Shown: positions 17,728 to 27,440 of the stretch, in pieces
Numbering within the stretch: the first letter of the stretch is position 1
How the letters are laid out: each line of letters starts with the position of its first letter
NCBI GenBank assembly: GCA_003151275.1
Contig: PLXC01000159.1
Coordinates: 54,760 to 118,759 of the forward strand
Length of the DNA: 64,000 nucleotides
From: Candidatus Melainabacteria bacterium
Lineage (GTDB): Bacteria > Cyanobacteriota > Vampirovibrionia > Obscuribacterales > Obscuribacteraceae
Direction of reading: 5' to 3'
The notes under the pieces: model-generated
The model's database searches: none
Seen by the model: only the letters and a program-made list of their open reading frames with translations
Told to the model about the DNA's origin: nothing
Program-made: the position numbers and the translations under genes

Positions 17728-18195
17728 ATGGCCGAAATGTCCAATCTGCAAGCCTTGCTGAACATCATGACCAACGGCATGGAAATTGCCGGCTTCGCAG
17801 GAGGTGGCGGGATGCTCCTCACCAGTTTCATTCCATTCGCGAGCGGACTTAAAGGCTATTCAACTAAAATCGCGATCATTGCATTGGGCATGATCGTGCT
17901 TGGCTTGGCCGTTCCGGGTGTAATCGGCTGGATTACTGCGTCAGCGCATGATGCCAACACAGTGGACATGGGGTTATATATCTCATTATTTGTGGGCGGC
18001 ATGGTCGGGCTGATCATGGTGTGCGCCTCGGTTGGAGCATATTTTCTACCGACTATCATCGCCCAGCGCGAAAACAAGAAAAACAAAATAGCCGTTTCGA
18101 TCTGCAATTGTTTTGGGTTCGTACCGTTTGTATGGCTGGTTTCCTACATATGGTCGTGCATTCCTGAAAAGGTTACGCCAGTAACTGTAGAATAG
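17728..18195 (+). CDS. Membrane protein with superinfection-immunity-type C-terminus (Imm_superinfect-like)
   Basis: A 155 aa protein with about four membrane helices: a weak one near 20-38, then about 46-68, 82-108 and 122-143. The last part, AYFLPTIIAQRENKKNKIAV followed by N-FGFVPFVWLVSYIW, matches the YFLPTIIA...N...GW..vW pattern of the superinfection immunity family first described in phage T4 Imm. Chromosomal members are widespread and mostly uncharacterised. The ribosome site AGGAGAGAG supports the start. The following hairpin separates it from the opposing lipoprotein gene. Confidence 0.7.
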   Translation: MAEMSNLQALLNIMTNGMEIAGFAGGGGMLLTSFIPFASGLKGYSTKIAIIALGMIVLGLAVPGVIGWITASAHDANTVDMGLYISLFVGGMVGLIMVCASVGAYFLPTIIAQRENKKNKIAVSICNCFGFVPFVWLVSYIWSCIPEKVTPVTVE

Positions 18196-18216
18196 ATTAC
18201 GCTAATAACTCAGAAT

Positions 18217-18239
18217 GGGAGAATGCACTGGCTTCTCCC
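18217..18239. terminator. Hairpin between convergent genes
   Basis: GGGAGAA (18217-18223) pairs perfectly with TTCTCCC (18233-18239) around a 9-base loop, 22 bases after the preceding stop. There is no strong T-run. Confidence 0.45.
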
Positions 18240-18269
18240 GTCAATGGGAAATCAGGGTAACGTATTCTT

Positions 18270-19652
18270 CTACAATCCAGCCCTCAGGTTGATCCGCGCA
18301 GCATCCAACTGCGCCAGTTGCGACTTCAAAATTTGCGCTGGACGCTTTTCTTTTGGCAATCTGTGCCAGCGCACCTCAGAGGCAAATTCGCGGCGCAAAG
18401 TCTCCTCTTCCGCCACAGCCACACCAGCACCGTATGCGATACCACCTGCACCCAAGTTTTCAAAACGTTTTTGAGCATTACGCGGATATTTATAACTGCC
18501 GACTAAAACTTCGATACCATTAGTAAGCTTGCCACCACCCCCGACGGCTGAACCAAAATTCCCCACCACCCGGCCTATAGTGCCTTTCGGAGGCATTGGG
18601 CGGCTCGAAAAGTGCTGGGCAAGTATTTTACTTTCCACTTCGTAAACATTTTCGCGACCAGTTAATCCCGATTCTGCTCCGGCCGATGCTGTCGATCTAA
18701 ATGCCTGCAGATCGGAACCGAACTTTTCGACCATCGAGTCCTTTGCAGTAAAAGATAGTTCTCCGACTAATGGATGACCCGCTGAACGCGCACCCAACAG
18801 ACCTGCATATCCGATCGCCTCCGGCGTCACCATATTCATAGAACCCGAAATCGAATCACCGACACCACCGGGCCACGAAAAACGTGGGGGTTTGTTGTGA
18901 ATCGACGAAACGTTATTGGCCAAAGTCCCCCCACCGCCTATTGCATTGCTCGCCGCAACCCATGAATACTGAAAATAGCGCGAGGCACGGACAGACTTGG
19001 CTCGAATATAAGCTTCCTCGAGGTCGTCTGCACAACACTGACGGACGTCTTGCAATATTGAGTTTTCTTGCATCAACAATTCTCTCCTCGATGCGTCCTT
19101 TTCAGCCGAGATCAACTCGGACCTTTGTTTTATAAGATCATCAATGGTGATCAAACTTTTCTTTGCGTGCTTGGTGTACGACACCAAATCAATTCCAGAG
19201 GCGCGCTCATGTCTTTGTGCCGCAAGATCAATCACAGACTCGGCAGCGCAGCCGGCAATACTGACAGCATTCGCCACAATGCGTATCCAAGAAGCGTTTA
19301 CAAAAAGATTTTTTGGAGCCTTGTTTGGTGTATGGCGATACTGAAGCCTGCCGCAACCATTCATCAACGAACCGATAACGGTCAAGGTTTGATTTGTAAC
19401 GCTATAGGCAAACCATCGACGTTCTCTCCATTGTGATTGCGGTGCGGTTTGCAATTTCAAATTGGTTGCCATCTGCAGTAGCTCTAATTCTTTGTCAATG
19501 GCGTTTTGTGTCACCTTAGACAAGGAGTTAGCGCCAACAGGGTCTCCGGGTGCGGCATAGGACGCGGTAAAACAACCGGTCAACAGTGGCATCAGCATAG
19601 TGGCAAGGATGCTCGGGAAATAACGTCGCACCAGCAATTTTTGAATTAGCAT
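18270..19652 (-). CDS. Large hypothetical lipoprotein
   Basis: A 460 aa protein with a lipoprotein signal: hydrophobic SILATMLMPLLTGC, lipobox LLTG-Cys27. The mature part is rich in Ala, Gly and Ser with several short hydrophobic stretches (LTVIGSLMNG, VANAVSIAGCAAESVIDLAA) and Gly-rich turns such as NAIGGGGT and SAVGGGGKL. A helical segment near 160-215 is charged. No family is recognised. Its architecture loosely recalls the secreted protein at 31343-32233, which also has alternating GxG turns and an Ala-rich segment; common descent is only a guess. Confidence 0.7.
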   Translation of the reverse strand: MLIQKLLVRRYFPSILATMLMPLLTGCFTASYAAPGDPVGANSLSKVTQNAIDKELELLQMATNLKLQTAPQSQWRERRWFAYSVTNQTLTVIGSLMNGCGRLQYRHTPNKAPKNLFVNASWIRIVANAVSIAGCAAESVIDLAAQRHERASGIDLVSYTKHAKKSLITIDDLIKQRSELISAEKDASRRELLMQENSILQDVRQCCADDLEEAYIRAKSVRASRYFQYSWVAASNAIGGGGTLANNVSSIHNKPPRFSWPGGVGDSISGSMNMVTPEAIGYAGLLGARSAGHPLVGELSFTAKDSMVEKFGSDLQAFRSTASAGAESGLTGRENVYEVESKILAQHFSSRPMPPKGTIGRVVGNFGSAVGGGGKLTNGIEVLVGSYKYPRNAQKRFENLGAGGIAYGAGVAVAEEETLRREFASEVRWHRLPKEKRPAQILKSQLAQLDAARINLRAGL

Positions 19653-19742
19653 TACAGCTCAGCATTGTTAATGATTGCAGAATAAAGCATAATCGCGTGA
19701 CAAGGCACATAGACCGGTTTCAGTGGATCAATTTACTCAATT

Positions 19743-20025
19743 ATGAGTTTCGAGAGTAAGGAAGAAGTTGAGAGAATTAGCCATTTCCTGATTCAGGCAG
19801 GTGTCGTTTGTGGCGCCCTATTGCTTTGGGAGCTACTAATTAAAATCAGCGACCACAACCTCATACCTGCTCCCTCCGCAGCTATAGCCGCCCTAAATGA
19901 ACTTATTATCAAAGGTGTCTTGGTTGACGATTTGACCGAAAGCTCACTCCCATACTGGAGAAAGCACTGCCATAGGCACTGTATACGGTGCGATAGCTCT
20001 TTTGAGGGACATACAATTGTCGTAC
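19743..20025 (+). pseudogene. Remnant of an ABC transporter permease (SsuC/TauC-like), N-terminal part
   Basis: The frame from 19743 encodes ~65 residues matching the start of nitrate/sulfonate/taurine-type permeases: a TM helix (VVCGALLLWELLI), then the IPAPSAAIAALNELI signature equivalent to LPSPS...L. After about DDLTESSL the frame is lost, while IGTVYGAIALLRD, which would continue such a protein, appears in another frame around 19970-20010. The remaining ~180 residues, including the EAA loop, are absent. The reading is a decayed fragment with a frameshift and 3' loss, just upstream of an intact lactonase gene. Confidence 0.6.
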
Positions 20026-20118
20026 GGTTGTTAGAGTCATTTTTCGTTGGCGAAGAAGTTGCACTCCTAATCGGCTAAACTGGTTGGCATCACAGCAGCC
20101 CCTTTGGGAGTCGTTTAA

Positions 20119-20994
20119 ATGCACCTAATCGCCGAACCAATTCTGCAAGCTCGTGCGGCGTTAGGAGAGGGTTCAATCTGGGATTCCCGACTGAATGTTT
20201 TGAACTGGGTTGACATCGACAAATTCCAGATACACACATACGATCCTGCCATCAGTCAGGACAAATTTATCGAAGTCGGTTCACACGTTGGTACTGTGGT
20301 TAAGCGATCCCCAGAGCACGGCGGCGGATTTATAGTGGGGCTGCCAGACTCATTTGCGCATGTCGATTACTCAGGCAAAGTGACGACCATTGTGCACTTG
20401 GTAGAAACGCCAGGAAATCGCTCGAACGACGGTAAATGCGATCCAGCGGGTCGATTCTGGTGTGGCACATATAATTTTGCGGAGAAACCTGGGGTTTGCA
20501 ATCTCTGGATGCTGGATGTCGATCACACCTTGCATCACAAATTAGGCAACGTCTCGGTTTCAAACGGCATTGTTTGGACGGCAGATACTAAAATCATGTA
20601 CTACATCGATTCATTGTCCGGCCACTTGGACGCCTTCGATTACAACCTTGAGACAGGAAATATCTCGAATCGCAGAATAGCAGCCAAAAACATTTGGGGC
20701 GGCTACTTCGACGGCATGACAATAGACAAAGATGACAACGTCTACATCGCGATCTGGGAAGGCGGCGCAGTCCTCAAAATCGATCCAAGATCCGGACACC
20801 TTATTGCCAAAATCGAGGTTCCAGGAGTTAAGAACGTGACTTCATGCGCATTTGGCGGTCCAAAGTTAAAAGATTTGTACATTACCTCTTCGGGCAAGAA
20901 AACTAATCCAACTGACGAACCTAACGCCGGAGCGCTTTTCAAGATTGTGTTGAGCGATACAGAGGGTTGTAAGTCGTTTGAATATAAAGGTTGA
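20119..20994 (+). CDS. SMP-30/gluconolactonase/LRE family protein
   Basis: A 291 aa six-bladed beta-propeller sugar lactonase of the regucalcin type. The metal ligands are visible: Glu17 in LGEGSIWD, Asn in NRSNDGKCDPAGRFWCGT, Asn in SVSNGIVWTAD, and Asp in GYFDGM. The family hydrolyses aldonolactones to aldonic acids using a divalent metal. There is no signal peptide, so it is cytoplasmic. GGGAG lies 10 bases before the ATG. It is alone in its operon, behind a decayed permease gene. Confidence 0.93.
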   Translation: MHLIAEPILQARAALGEGSIWDSRLNVLNWVDIDKFQIHTYDPAISQDKFIEVGSHVGTVVKRSPEHGGGFIVGLPDSFAHVDYSGKVTTIVHLVETPGNRSNDGKCDPAGRFWCGTYNFAEKPGVCNLWMLDVDHTLHHKLGNVSVSNGIVWTADTKIMYYIDSLSGHLDAFDYNLETGNISNRRIAAKNIWGGYFDGMTIDKDDNVYIAIWEGGAVLKIDPRSGHLIAKIEVPGVKNVTSCAFGGPKLKDLYITSSGKKTNPTDEPNAGALFKIVLSDTEGCKSFEYKG

Positions 20995-21001
20995 GAAGCG
21001 C

Positions 21002-21139
21002 ACCGGAAATGGTGACTCTTGGGTTATAAAAATTGGTCACCCTTAGTCTTCAGAAATTGGCAACACCTCGCTTCAGAACTTGGTGACTCCTCGCTTCAGG
21101 AATTAGTGACTCCTCGCGTCAAAATTGGCGACTTTCCTG
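21002..21139. repeat. 23-bp tandem repeat, six units
   Basis: Units begin at about 21002, 21025, 21048, 21071, 21094 and 21117. The four last units are most alike, each starting CTTCAG or CGTCAA, with AATTGG or AACTTGG in the middle and ACTCCTCG at the end. The first two are diverged but in phase. The array starts a few bases after the lactonase stop and ends before the opposing CsaA-like gene. Confidence 0.85.
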
Positions 21140-21172
21140 AGATTCGAAGCATGCGGGACGCATGCGCTCCAG

Positions 21173-21532
21173 TTATGATATTGGCGAACCGAGTGGCACG
21201 TCCTTATCCACCGAAAGCAAGATGATGCTTCCGTCTTCCGCCGACGAGCCTAACACCAAAACCTCCGAAAAGAAGTCGGCGATTTGTTTGCGGGGAAAAT
21301 TGGTCACACCGACGATCAGTCTATTCAGGAGTTCGTCGGCGGTATACTGGACAGTTATCTGCGCCGACGAGCATTTGACGCCATATTGTCCGAAATCGAT
21401 CCAAAGTTTAAATGCAGGTTTTCGGGCCTTGGGAAAATCCTCAACCTTGATGATCCGCCCAACGCGCATCTGCACCTTTGCAAAATCTTCGTAGGCTATG
21501 ACGTCTGCGGGAGTTTCTGATGGACTTTTCAT
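21173..21532 (-). CDS. csaA: CsaA-like tRNA-binding domain protein
   Basis: A 119 aa single EMAP/tRNA-binding OB fold: MRVGRIIKVEDFPKARKPAF, LWIDFG and GVKCSSAQIT, then LIVGVTNFPRKQIADFFSEV and ILLSVDKDVPLGSPI. This matches the CsaA/secretion-chaperone group in length and motif order. CsaA acts as a chaperone or binds tRNA; the precise role varies. I start at the ATG at 21532 because the GTG eight codons earlier lacks a ribosome site. Confidence 0.93.
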   Translation of the reverse strand: MKSPSETPADVIAYEDFAKVQMRVGRIIKVEDFPKARKPAFKLWIDFGQYGVKCSSAQITVQYTADELLNRLIVGVTNFPRKQIADFFSEVLVLGSSAEDGSIILLSVDKDVPLGSPIS

Positions 21533-21681
21533 GGCTGGATATCTCTCTTTGGACACGCTACTGTTAGCAGCTTACATTCTCCAATAATTCAAAAAAATTT
21601 GGTTAGAATGTGCGAGCTCTGGGGCACATAATCGGTAACAACACCGACACTGCCTGCCGCCAAATCAAAATTTAAATCTCG

Positions 21682-21698
21682 GCCCAGACCTTCTGGGC
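21682..21698 (+). repeat. Leader hairpin before the Flp pilin gene
   Basis: GCCCAG and CTGGGC pair around ACCTT, 14 bases ahead of the GGAGG ribosome site (21712-21716). It may stabilise the message. Confidence 0.45.
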
Positions 21699-21722
21699 TA
21701 GTCGTTGTAGCGGAGGCACTCA

Positions 21723-21938
21723 ATGGCAATAACGAAATCTCGTAAGCGTAAGCGTGGTCGAAATCGAAAGGGACAGGGCATCACAGAGTACGGTGCAATC
21801 ATTGCGTTCGTTGCTCTCCTCGTTTCTCTTGCTTTCGGATTTACTAAAGGCAGCCTTGCACCAGCTCTTTCAGCAGCATTCTCGACTGTCCGCCAGAACA
21901 TGAACAATCTCTCCGGAGCAGCGGGCTCGGCCTCATAG
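21723..21938 (+). CDS. flp: Flp/Fap-type pilin precursor
   Basis: A 71 aa prepilin. A very basic leader (SRKRKRGRNRKG) ends at Gly17, followed by QGITEYGAIIAFVALLVSL, with Glu at +5 and Tyr at +6 of the predicted mature protein as in Flp pilins cut by TadV-type peptidases. A single hydrophobic helix and a short Ser/Ala tail complete it. It would be the subunit of a Tad (type IVb) pilus. The assembly genes (tadA, tadB, tadC, cpaB) are not adjacent, although TadE/TadG-like genes lie at 58.8-61.5 kb. The start is firm, with GGAGG 6 bases upstream. Confidence 0.9.
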   Translation: MAITKSRKRKRGRNRKGQGITEYGAIIAFVALLVSLAFGFTKGSLAPALSAAFSTVRQNMNNLSGAAGSAS

Positions 21939-22052
21939 TCGGGCATTGTTGCACAGTCATGATTTTCATTCTCAAATTTACTAATTCAACAAATATTGTT
22001 AGTAACCGACCCCAGACGAGACAGCGAAAGGGCAAGGGATTTTTATCTGTAA

Positions 22053-25000
22053 ATGGCGGCACCTGAGTTTAAGCACGCTTCCGGCACCGGCTGGCAGTTT
22101 TGGATAGACCGCGGCGGTACGTTTACCGACGTAATCGGATTGTCTTGGGACGGAAAGCTGGTTACCGAAAAACTATTGTCTGAAAATGAGCATCAGTACA
22201 GTGATGCCGCTACAGCCGGAATTAGACGCATACTCGGTCTCAATCCCGGAGAACCAATACCGTCACAAGACATCGAATGCGTCAAGATTGGGACCACCGT
22301 AGCCACCAACGCACTTCTGGAGCGGAAAGGCGAACCGACGGTTTTGATCACCAACAAAGGCTTTGCTGATTGCCTGCGCATCGCGTATCAAAACAGACCT
22401 GATATTTTCGCGCGACAAATAATTCTGCCAGAACAGCTTTACTCTCATGTAGTTGAAATCGACTGCCGATACGATTTCCAGGGACGTGAACTGACGCCTC
22501 TAAATGAGCAGGAAGCGCGAAAGAAAATTAAAGCCGCGAACGAACTGGGATTTGATTCTTGTGCAATCGTCTTGATGCATAGCTATAAGTTTCCGGACCA
22601 TGAACGCAGGTTACAAGAAATCGCATATTCTGTTGGTTTCACTCAAGTTTCAGCCTCTCATGAAATCAGTCCGCTAGTGAAAATGGTCGGCAGAGGTGAC
22701 ACATCAGTCGCTGACGCATATCTATCTCCAATCTTAAAACGGTATGTAGATCAACTTCAAAATGAGCTGCCTGGGGTTCGTTTGCTATTTATGCAATCGA
22801 ATGGCGGTTTGGCGGACGCAGCGCATTTCCGCGGCAAGGATAGTTTGCTTTCTGGTCCAGCCGGCGGTGTAGTCGGCGCAGCGGCGGTGGGAACCGCAGC
22901 GGGATGCGACAACATAATTGCTTTCGATATGGGAGGCACTTCAACTGACGTATCTCATGTTTCTGGAGCTTTCGAGCGCACAACCGACGCAGTGCTGGCT
23001 GGCATCCGGATAAAAACTCCGATGATTGCAATCAACACTGTTGCAGCAGGCGGTGGTTCCATTTGTTCATTTGACGGCTTCCGCATGCGCGTCGGTCCCA
23101 GATCAGCCGGTGCAAACCCTGGGCCGGCCTGCTACGGCAATGGCGGACCGTTAACTGTCACCGATTGCAATTTACTGCTGGGCAGAATCCAACCGAAATA
23201 CTTTCCGAAAGTCTTTGGTCCAGATAACAATTCTGAAATAGACGAAACCTACGTCAAAAAATTATTCACAGAGTTATGCCATACCGTTTCATTAGCAACC
23301 GGCTCTCAGGCGACACCAGAAGTGGTGGCAGAAGGATTCTTGGGGATCGCGGTGGCAAAAATGGCGCAGGCCATAAAGCAAATCTCAATTGAAAAGGGTC
23401 ATGATTTAGCAAACTATGCACTCGTAGCATTTGGAGGGGCAGGAGGACAGCACGCCTGCCAAATTGCCGATGCTCTGGGCTTGAAAACGATTTTGATTCA
23501 TCCACTTGCCGGAGTCCTCTCCGCCTATGGCATCGGCACATCAAATATTGGATGTGTAAAAAACGAATCGATTGAACTTCCTCTCGCTGAAGAGAGTCAA
23601 AGCACAATTGCAGCGTCGCTCAAAAGACTAGCGCAAGCGTGTCAGTCCGAGCTTGCTGACCAATTAGTTTTGGCAGACAAAATAGTCACCACTGAAAAGA
23701 TTTCGTTGCGCTATCACGGTACCGATTTATCTCTCTCCGTTCCTTTCGCAAACGTTGTCGCGATGAAAGAAGATTTTGAAAGGAGACATTTTGACCGCTT
23801 TGGTTTCGTCATGAATGATAAGAACCTTGTCGTTGAGTCGATTTCAGTTGACGCTGAAGCAAAATCACCGTCACCTAAGATGGCATCAGTTGCCGATCAC
23901 ATCAGCCGAAGCAAGTTGCCGAAGTGCAATGTCTATGTCGAAAATCAATGGCAACAGATTGACTTGTGGACGAGCGAAGAAATTTCGCTTTCCTCTCAAA
24001 TTCATGGACCAGCGCTCATTGTAGACAGGATCAGTACCACAATCATTGAGAGAGGTTGGCGTGCCACACTCGACACGAGCGGTGCTCTAGTGATCACACG
24101 AGTGGGCGCAATTGAATCATCGAATCAAGCACAGGACGACTTAGAGAGGCCGAACCCGGCGCGACTCGAATTGTTCAACCATATTTTCATGTCAACGGCA
24201 GAGCAGATGGGTGCGGCATTACAAAATACCAGTCAATCGATCAACATAAAAGAACGTCTAGATTTTTCCTGCGCCATATTTGATCAACAAGGCAGACTGG
24301 TTGCAAACGCACCGCACATCCCCGTGCATTTAGGCTCGATGAGCGCGTGTGTCCAACACATCATTAAGGATCGTGCGAACACAGTTGCTAAAGGAGATGT
24401 TTACGCCTCAAATAATCCTTACGCGGGTGGCACTCATCTGCCCGACATCACTGTAGTCTCACCTGTTTTCGCGGGCGGAACAGAGCCTTGTTTTTATCTC
24501 GCTTCGCGTGGTCATCATGCAGACGTTGGCGGCATTACGCCTGGTTCCATGCCGGCCGACAGCCACACTTTGGAAGAAGAAGGTGTCGTCATCGACAACT
24601 TTCAGCTCGTTAAAGCAGGGCACTTTCGCGAAGAAGAAATTTCGAACTTGTTGACTTCATCCACATACCCCGCGCGAAATCCAGTTCAAAACATCGCCGA
24701 CTTAAAAGCGCAGATTGCCGCAAACATAAGAGGCGAGCATGCATTGCTCGCCCTATGTGAAAAATATGGACTGCAGACGGTGCATCGCTATATGCGTTTC
24801 GTGCAGGAGAATGCTGAACTGGCCGTGAGAACCGCGTTAACTCTATTGCATGACGGCACATTCACTTGCACCATGGATGGCGGGGCGATAATAAAAGTGT
24901 CCATCAAAATAGACCGTGCTAACCATTCTGCGACCATCGACTTTGAGGGAACCTCAGGTCAACTGACCTCAAACATGAATGCCCCCAAATCGATTACAAA

Positions 25001-25676
25001 CGCCGCCGTCATGTACGTTTTTCGAACATTGATCGATGATGACATTCCGCTCAATGATGGATTTCTTGTACCGCTAACCATTTCAATTCCAGTCCATAGT
25101 TTCCTAAATCCAAAGTTTCCTGCAGCGATTGTGGCCGGCAACGTAGAAACATCTCAGCAGATCACTGACGCTCTCTACGGCGCCCTCGGTGTTATGGCAG
25201 CTTCGCAAGGAACGATGAATAACTTCACTTTTGGCAACGCTCAATATCAATACTATGAAACCATATCTGGTGGCTCAGGTGCTGGACCGGACTTCGACGG
25301 AACAAGCGCCGTGCAAACGAACATGACTAACTCCAGACTAACCGATCCCGAGATTTTGGAAATGCGCTTTCCTGTAATCCTGGAAGAATTTTCTATCAGA
25401 CCTCAGAGCGGCGGGCGCGGCAGGCGTAAAGGTGGTGACGGGGTGATTCGCAAAATCAAATTCTGCCAAGACATGAGCGCATCCATTCTTTCCCAACGTC
25501 GGTCGGTATCGCCATTTGGCATGGATGGTGGCGGCGATGCAGACCCAGGCTCAAATTACGTAATCCGGCGCGATGGAGAGAGGATCGACCTCGGTGCGAC
25601 GGCAACAATAGAGCTTTATGCAGGTGACACGTTTATTATCCAAACGCCCGGGGGTGGCGGATTCGGCGCCGAGTAA
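22053..25676 (+). CDS. 5-oxoprolinase / hydantoinase (fused HyuA-HyuB)
   Basis: The 1207 aa join both subunits of the oxoprolinase family. The HyuA part (about 1-690) has [43 protein letters not shown] and [11 protein letters not shown], the ATP-binding actin-like fold. The HyuB part (about 705-1207) has [43 protein letters not shown] and the Gly-rich end TPGGGGFG. It most likely opens 5-oxoproline to glutamate with ATP; hydantoin substrates are an alternative. The length equals eukaryotic-type single-chain oxoprolinases. It stands alone in its transcription unit. Confidence 0.93.
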   Translation: MAAPEFKHASGTGWQFWIDRGGTFTDVIGLSWDGKLVTEKLLSENEHQYSDAATAGIRRILGLNPGEPIPSQDIECVKIGTTVATNALLERKGEPTVLITNKGFADCLRIAYQNRPDIFARQIILPEQLYSHVVEIDCRYDFQGRELTPLNEQEARKKIKAANELGFDSCAIVLMHSYKFPDHERRLQEIAYSVGFTQVSASHEISPLVKMVGRGDTSVADAYLSPILKRYVDQLQNELPGVRLLFMQSNGGLADAAHFRGKDSLLSGPAGGVVGAAAVGTAAGCDNIIAFDMGGTSTDVSHVSGAFERTTDAVLAGIRIKTPMIAINTVAAGGGSICSFDGFRMRVGPRSAGANPGPACYGNGGPLTVTDCNLLLGRIQPKYFPKVFGPDNNSEIDETYVKKLFTELCHTVSLATGSQATPEVVAEGFLGIAVAKMAQAIKQISIEKGHDLANYALVAFGGAGGQHACQIADALGLKTILIHPLAGVLSAYGIGTSNIGCVKNESIELPLAEESQSTIAASLKRLAQACQSELADQLVLADKIVTTEKISLRYHGTDLSLSVPFANVVAMKEDFERRHFDRFGFVMNDKNLVVESISVDAEAKSPSPKMASVADHISRSKLPKCNVYVENQWQQIDLWTSEEISLSSQIHGPALIVDRISTTIIERGWRATLDTSGALVITRVGAIESSNQAQDDLERPNPARLELFNHIFMSTAEQMGAALQNTSQSINIKERLDFSCAIFDQQGRLVANAPHIPVHLGSMSACVQHIIKDRANTVAKGDVYASNNPYAGGTHLPDITVVSPVFAGGTEPCFYLASRGHHADVGGITPGSMPADSHTLEEEGVVIDNFQLVKAGHFREEEISNLLTSSTYPARNPVQNIADLKAQIAANIRGEHALLALCEKYGLQTVHRYMRFVQENAELAVRTALTLLHDGTFTCTMDGGAIIKVSIKIDRANHSATIDFEGTSGQLTSNMNAPKSITNAAVMYVFRTLIDDDIPLNDGFLVPLTISIPVHSFLNPKFPAAIVAGNVETSQQITDALYGALGVMAASQGTMNNFTFGNAQYQYYETISGGSGAGPDFDGTSAVQTNMTNSRLTDPEILEMRFPVILEEFSIRPQSGGRGRRKGGDGVIRKIKFCQDMSASILSQRRSVSPFGMDGGGDADPGSNYVIRRDGERIDLGATATIELYAGDTFIIQTPGGGGFGAE

Positions 25677-25768
25677 CAAGTTCGAGGCTTTAAAAGCGGC
25701 AAAAGCTACATAATCTGATTAAGCGCATGAATTTGGGCATATCAAAATTATCCGACAGAGGTGAGATT

Positions 25769-26416
25769 ATGAACGCGTGGGAAAAAACTTGCGACACCTG
25801 GCGACTTCTGGCTGCAGAGATAAACGGCAGTTTCACGGAAAGCACGGTTCCATTCTCAACCATCCACACTGCATCTGTCGAGAAGCAGTATAAGAATTGG
25901 AAGATTTCGTTTCAAACAACTGGACACACTGTCACGGGCAACGTCTCTTACGTTCCTCTGGACAATTTCACCCTCAATGTAAAACGCAAAAAATTCGATT
26001 GGACAGATGCCCTGCAAGGTGCCATACCGCCTTTATTCATGATGGGTTCAGAGGTGACTAACACAGGCTTTGCCGAGGTTGAATATTTGTATTCGATCAC
26101 GTCCAATGATGTTTCGAAAGCACGCAAACTCATGAGCAATGCAAAACTCCGAGATGTATTGATGAATTCTGATGGCATGCAAAACTTTCTCATATGCTCC
26201 ATGAAAGTTGGTGGAATGCAGGCTGGCAGCATCTTGCTATTCGACCTTGGCAGAGTTTTCGATCGCGCTCAAATGAAGGATCGATTTGAGACGTTTCAGC
26301 AAACCTTGGACGAGCTCAGTCGACTAAGGCTCGCCTCGCTGGAGGCGCCACAAGCGTCCATCTCAGAAGAGCCCGAAGACTTGTTCGACCGATTCAACAT
26401 ATTCAAGAAAAAATAG
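25769..26416 (+). CDS. Hypothetical protein
   Basis: A 215 aa soluble protein starting MNAWEKTCDTWRLLAAEING. The alpha/beta pattern, with a fold of alternating strands (WKISFQTTGHTVTGNVSYV) and a C-terminal amphipathic helix, is not one I can assign. The C-terminal end, DLFDRFNIFKKK, is charged. I chose the ATG at 25769, preceded by GAGGTGA; another ATG 14 codons earlier is possible. It has no obvious functional link with the oxoprolinase upstream. Confidence 0.65.
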   Translation: MNAWEKTCDTWRLLAAEINGSFTESTVPFSTIHTASVEKQYKNWKISFQTTGHTVTGNVSYVPLDNFTLNVKRKKFDWTDALQGAIPPLFMMGSEVTNTGFAEVEYLYSITSNDVSKARKLMSNAKLRDVLMNSDGMQNFLICSMKVGGMQAGSILLFDLGRVFDRAQMKDRFETFQQTLDELSRLRLASLEAPQASISEEPEDLFDRFNIFKKK

Positions 26417-26633
26417 TGTGCGCATATCCGCGCTCACTCGCATTCGGTTTGACCATAATTAATGATCCGACTAATTCAGCCCAGGAAATTCGGCTGGCCC
26501 GTCCAGCGAGCGCGGGGATAAATGAGCAGGTTTGCCTGATCAACGCTCTGAGGAGAGGCGCTCTTCGGATAGATTACCTAGGATATGTCGCGATCCCGTA
26601 CAATAAAACACGTCAAAAAATATGAGGTGAAAA

Positions 26634-27425
26634 ATGGCTGAGCTAAGCACTAAGACTGTTGGTACAACTCACCAACCAATGCTGGCAAATAGAGTCATCC
26701 TGGTGACTGGCGCGAGTCGTGGCATCGGCGCAGCTACGGCAAAACTGCTGGCATCGCACGGGGCAAAGGTTATCGTCAACTACAACAAAAGCGTTCGCGA
26801 AGCAAACGCGGTTGTAGAGCACATTAGAGAGCATGGTGGGAACGCTGTGGCGATCAAAGCCGATGTCAACAGTGAGTCCGAAGTGAAAAAAATGATCGAA
26901 ACTTCCGTCGAACATTACAGCTTTATTGACACCACAATATTGAACGCCTCACCCAGTTTTTCAATCAAATCATTCGTCGACTACAATTGGCAAGATTTCG
27001 AGAAAAAACTTGTTGGCGAACTCAAGTCTGCTTTTTTGATCTGCAAAGAAGTGGTGCCACCAATGGTGCAAAAACGAAAAGGAAACATTATTGCGATAAG
27101 TACCGGGCTTTCACGACATCCCGTTTCTGGATTCATCGCCCACTCCAGTGCCAAAGCGGCCCTGGATGCTTTCGTACGCAGCCTGGCATTCGAGCTTGGG
27201 CCGCACGGAATTCGTGTCAACGTGATCGCTCCTGGATTAGTCGAAACGGATGCCACCAAATTCATGTCTTCCGAGCAGAAGGAGGCGTTTGCGCAGGCAG
27301 CTCCGTTAAGACGAGTGGCGATGCCTGAAGACATCGCTGGCGCTGTTCTTCTTCTTGCTTCCAGCGAAGCGCGTTTCATTACTGGTGCCTACTTGCCCGT
27401 CAATGGTGGCACACAAATGGTGTAG
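26634..27425 (+). CDS. Short-chain dehydrogenase/reductase (FabG-like) with altered active site
   Basis: The 263 aa form a classical SDR Rossmann fold: VTGASRGIGAATAKLL (24-39), acidic ADVNSES, NAS (104-106), catalytic-region Ser156, and the C-terminal NVIAPGLVETDATKF and GAYLPVNGG. The usual YxxxK reads HSSAK: the catalytic Tyr is His170 while Lys174 is kept. It would reduce or oxidise carbonyl/hydroxyl groups with NAD(P)H, but the Tyr-to-His change makes activity uncertain. GAGGTGA precedes the ATG. The stop is 15 bp ahead of the rtcB gene, so the two may share a transcript. Confidence 0.9.
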   Translation: MAELSTKTVGTTHQPMLANRVILVTGASRGIGAATAKLLASHGAKVIVNYNKSVREANAVVEHIREHGGNAVAIKADVNSESEVKKMIETSVEHYSFIDTTILNASPSFSIKSFVDYNWQDFEKKLVGELKSAFLICKEVVPPMVQKRKGNIIAISTGLSRHPVSGFIAHSSAKAALDAFVRSLAFELGPHGIRVNVIAPGLVETDATKFMSSEQKEAFAQAAPLRRVAMPEDIAGAVLLLASSEARFITGAYLPVNGGTQMV

Positions 27426-27440
27426 ATATCAGGTAAAGTC

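Noticed and set aside
26416..26625. 69-residue frame between the hypothetical gene and the SDR gene
   Set aside because: No ribosome site, low-information sequence, and it overlaps the promoter region of the SDR gene.
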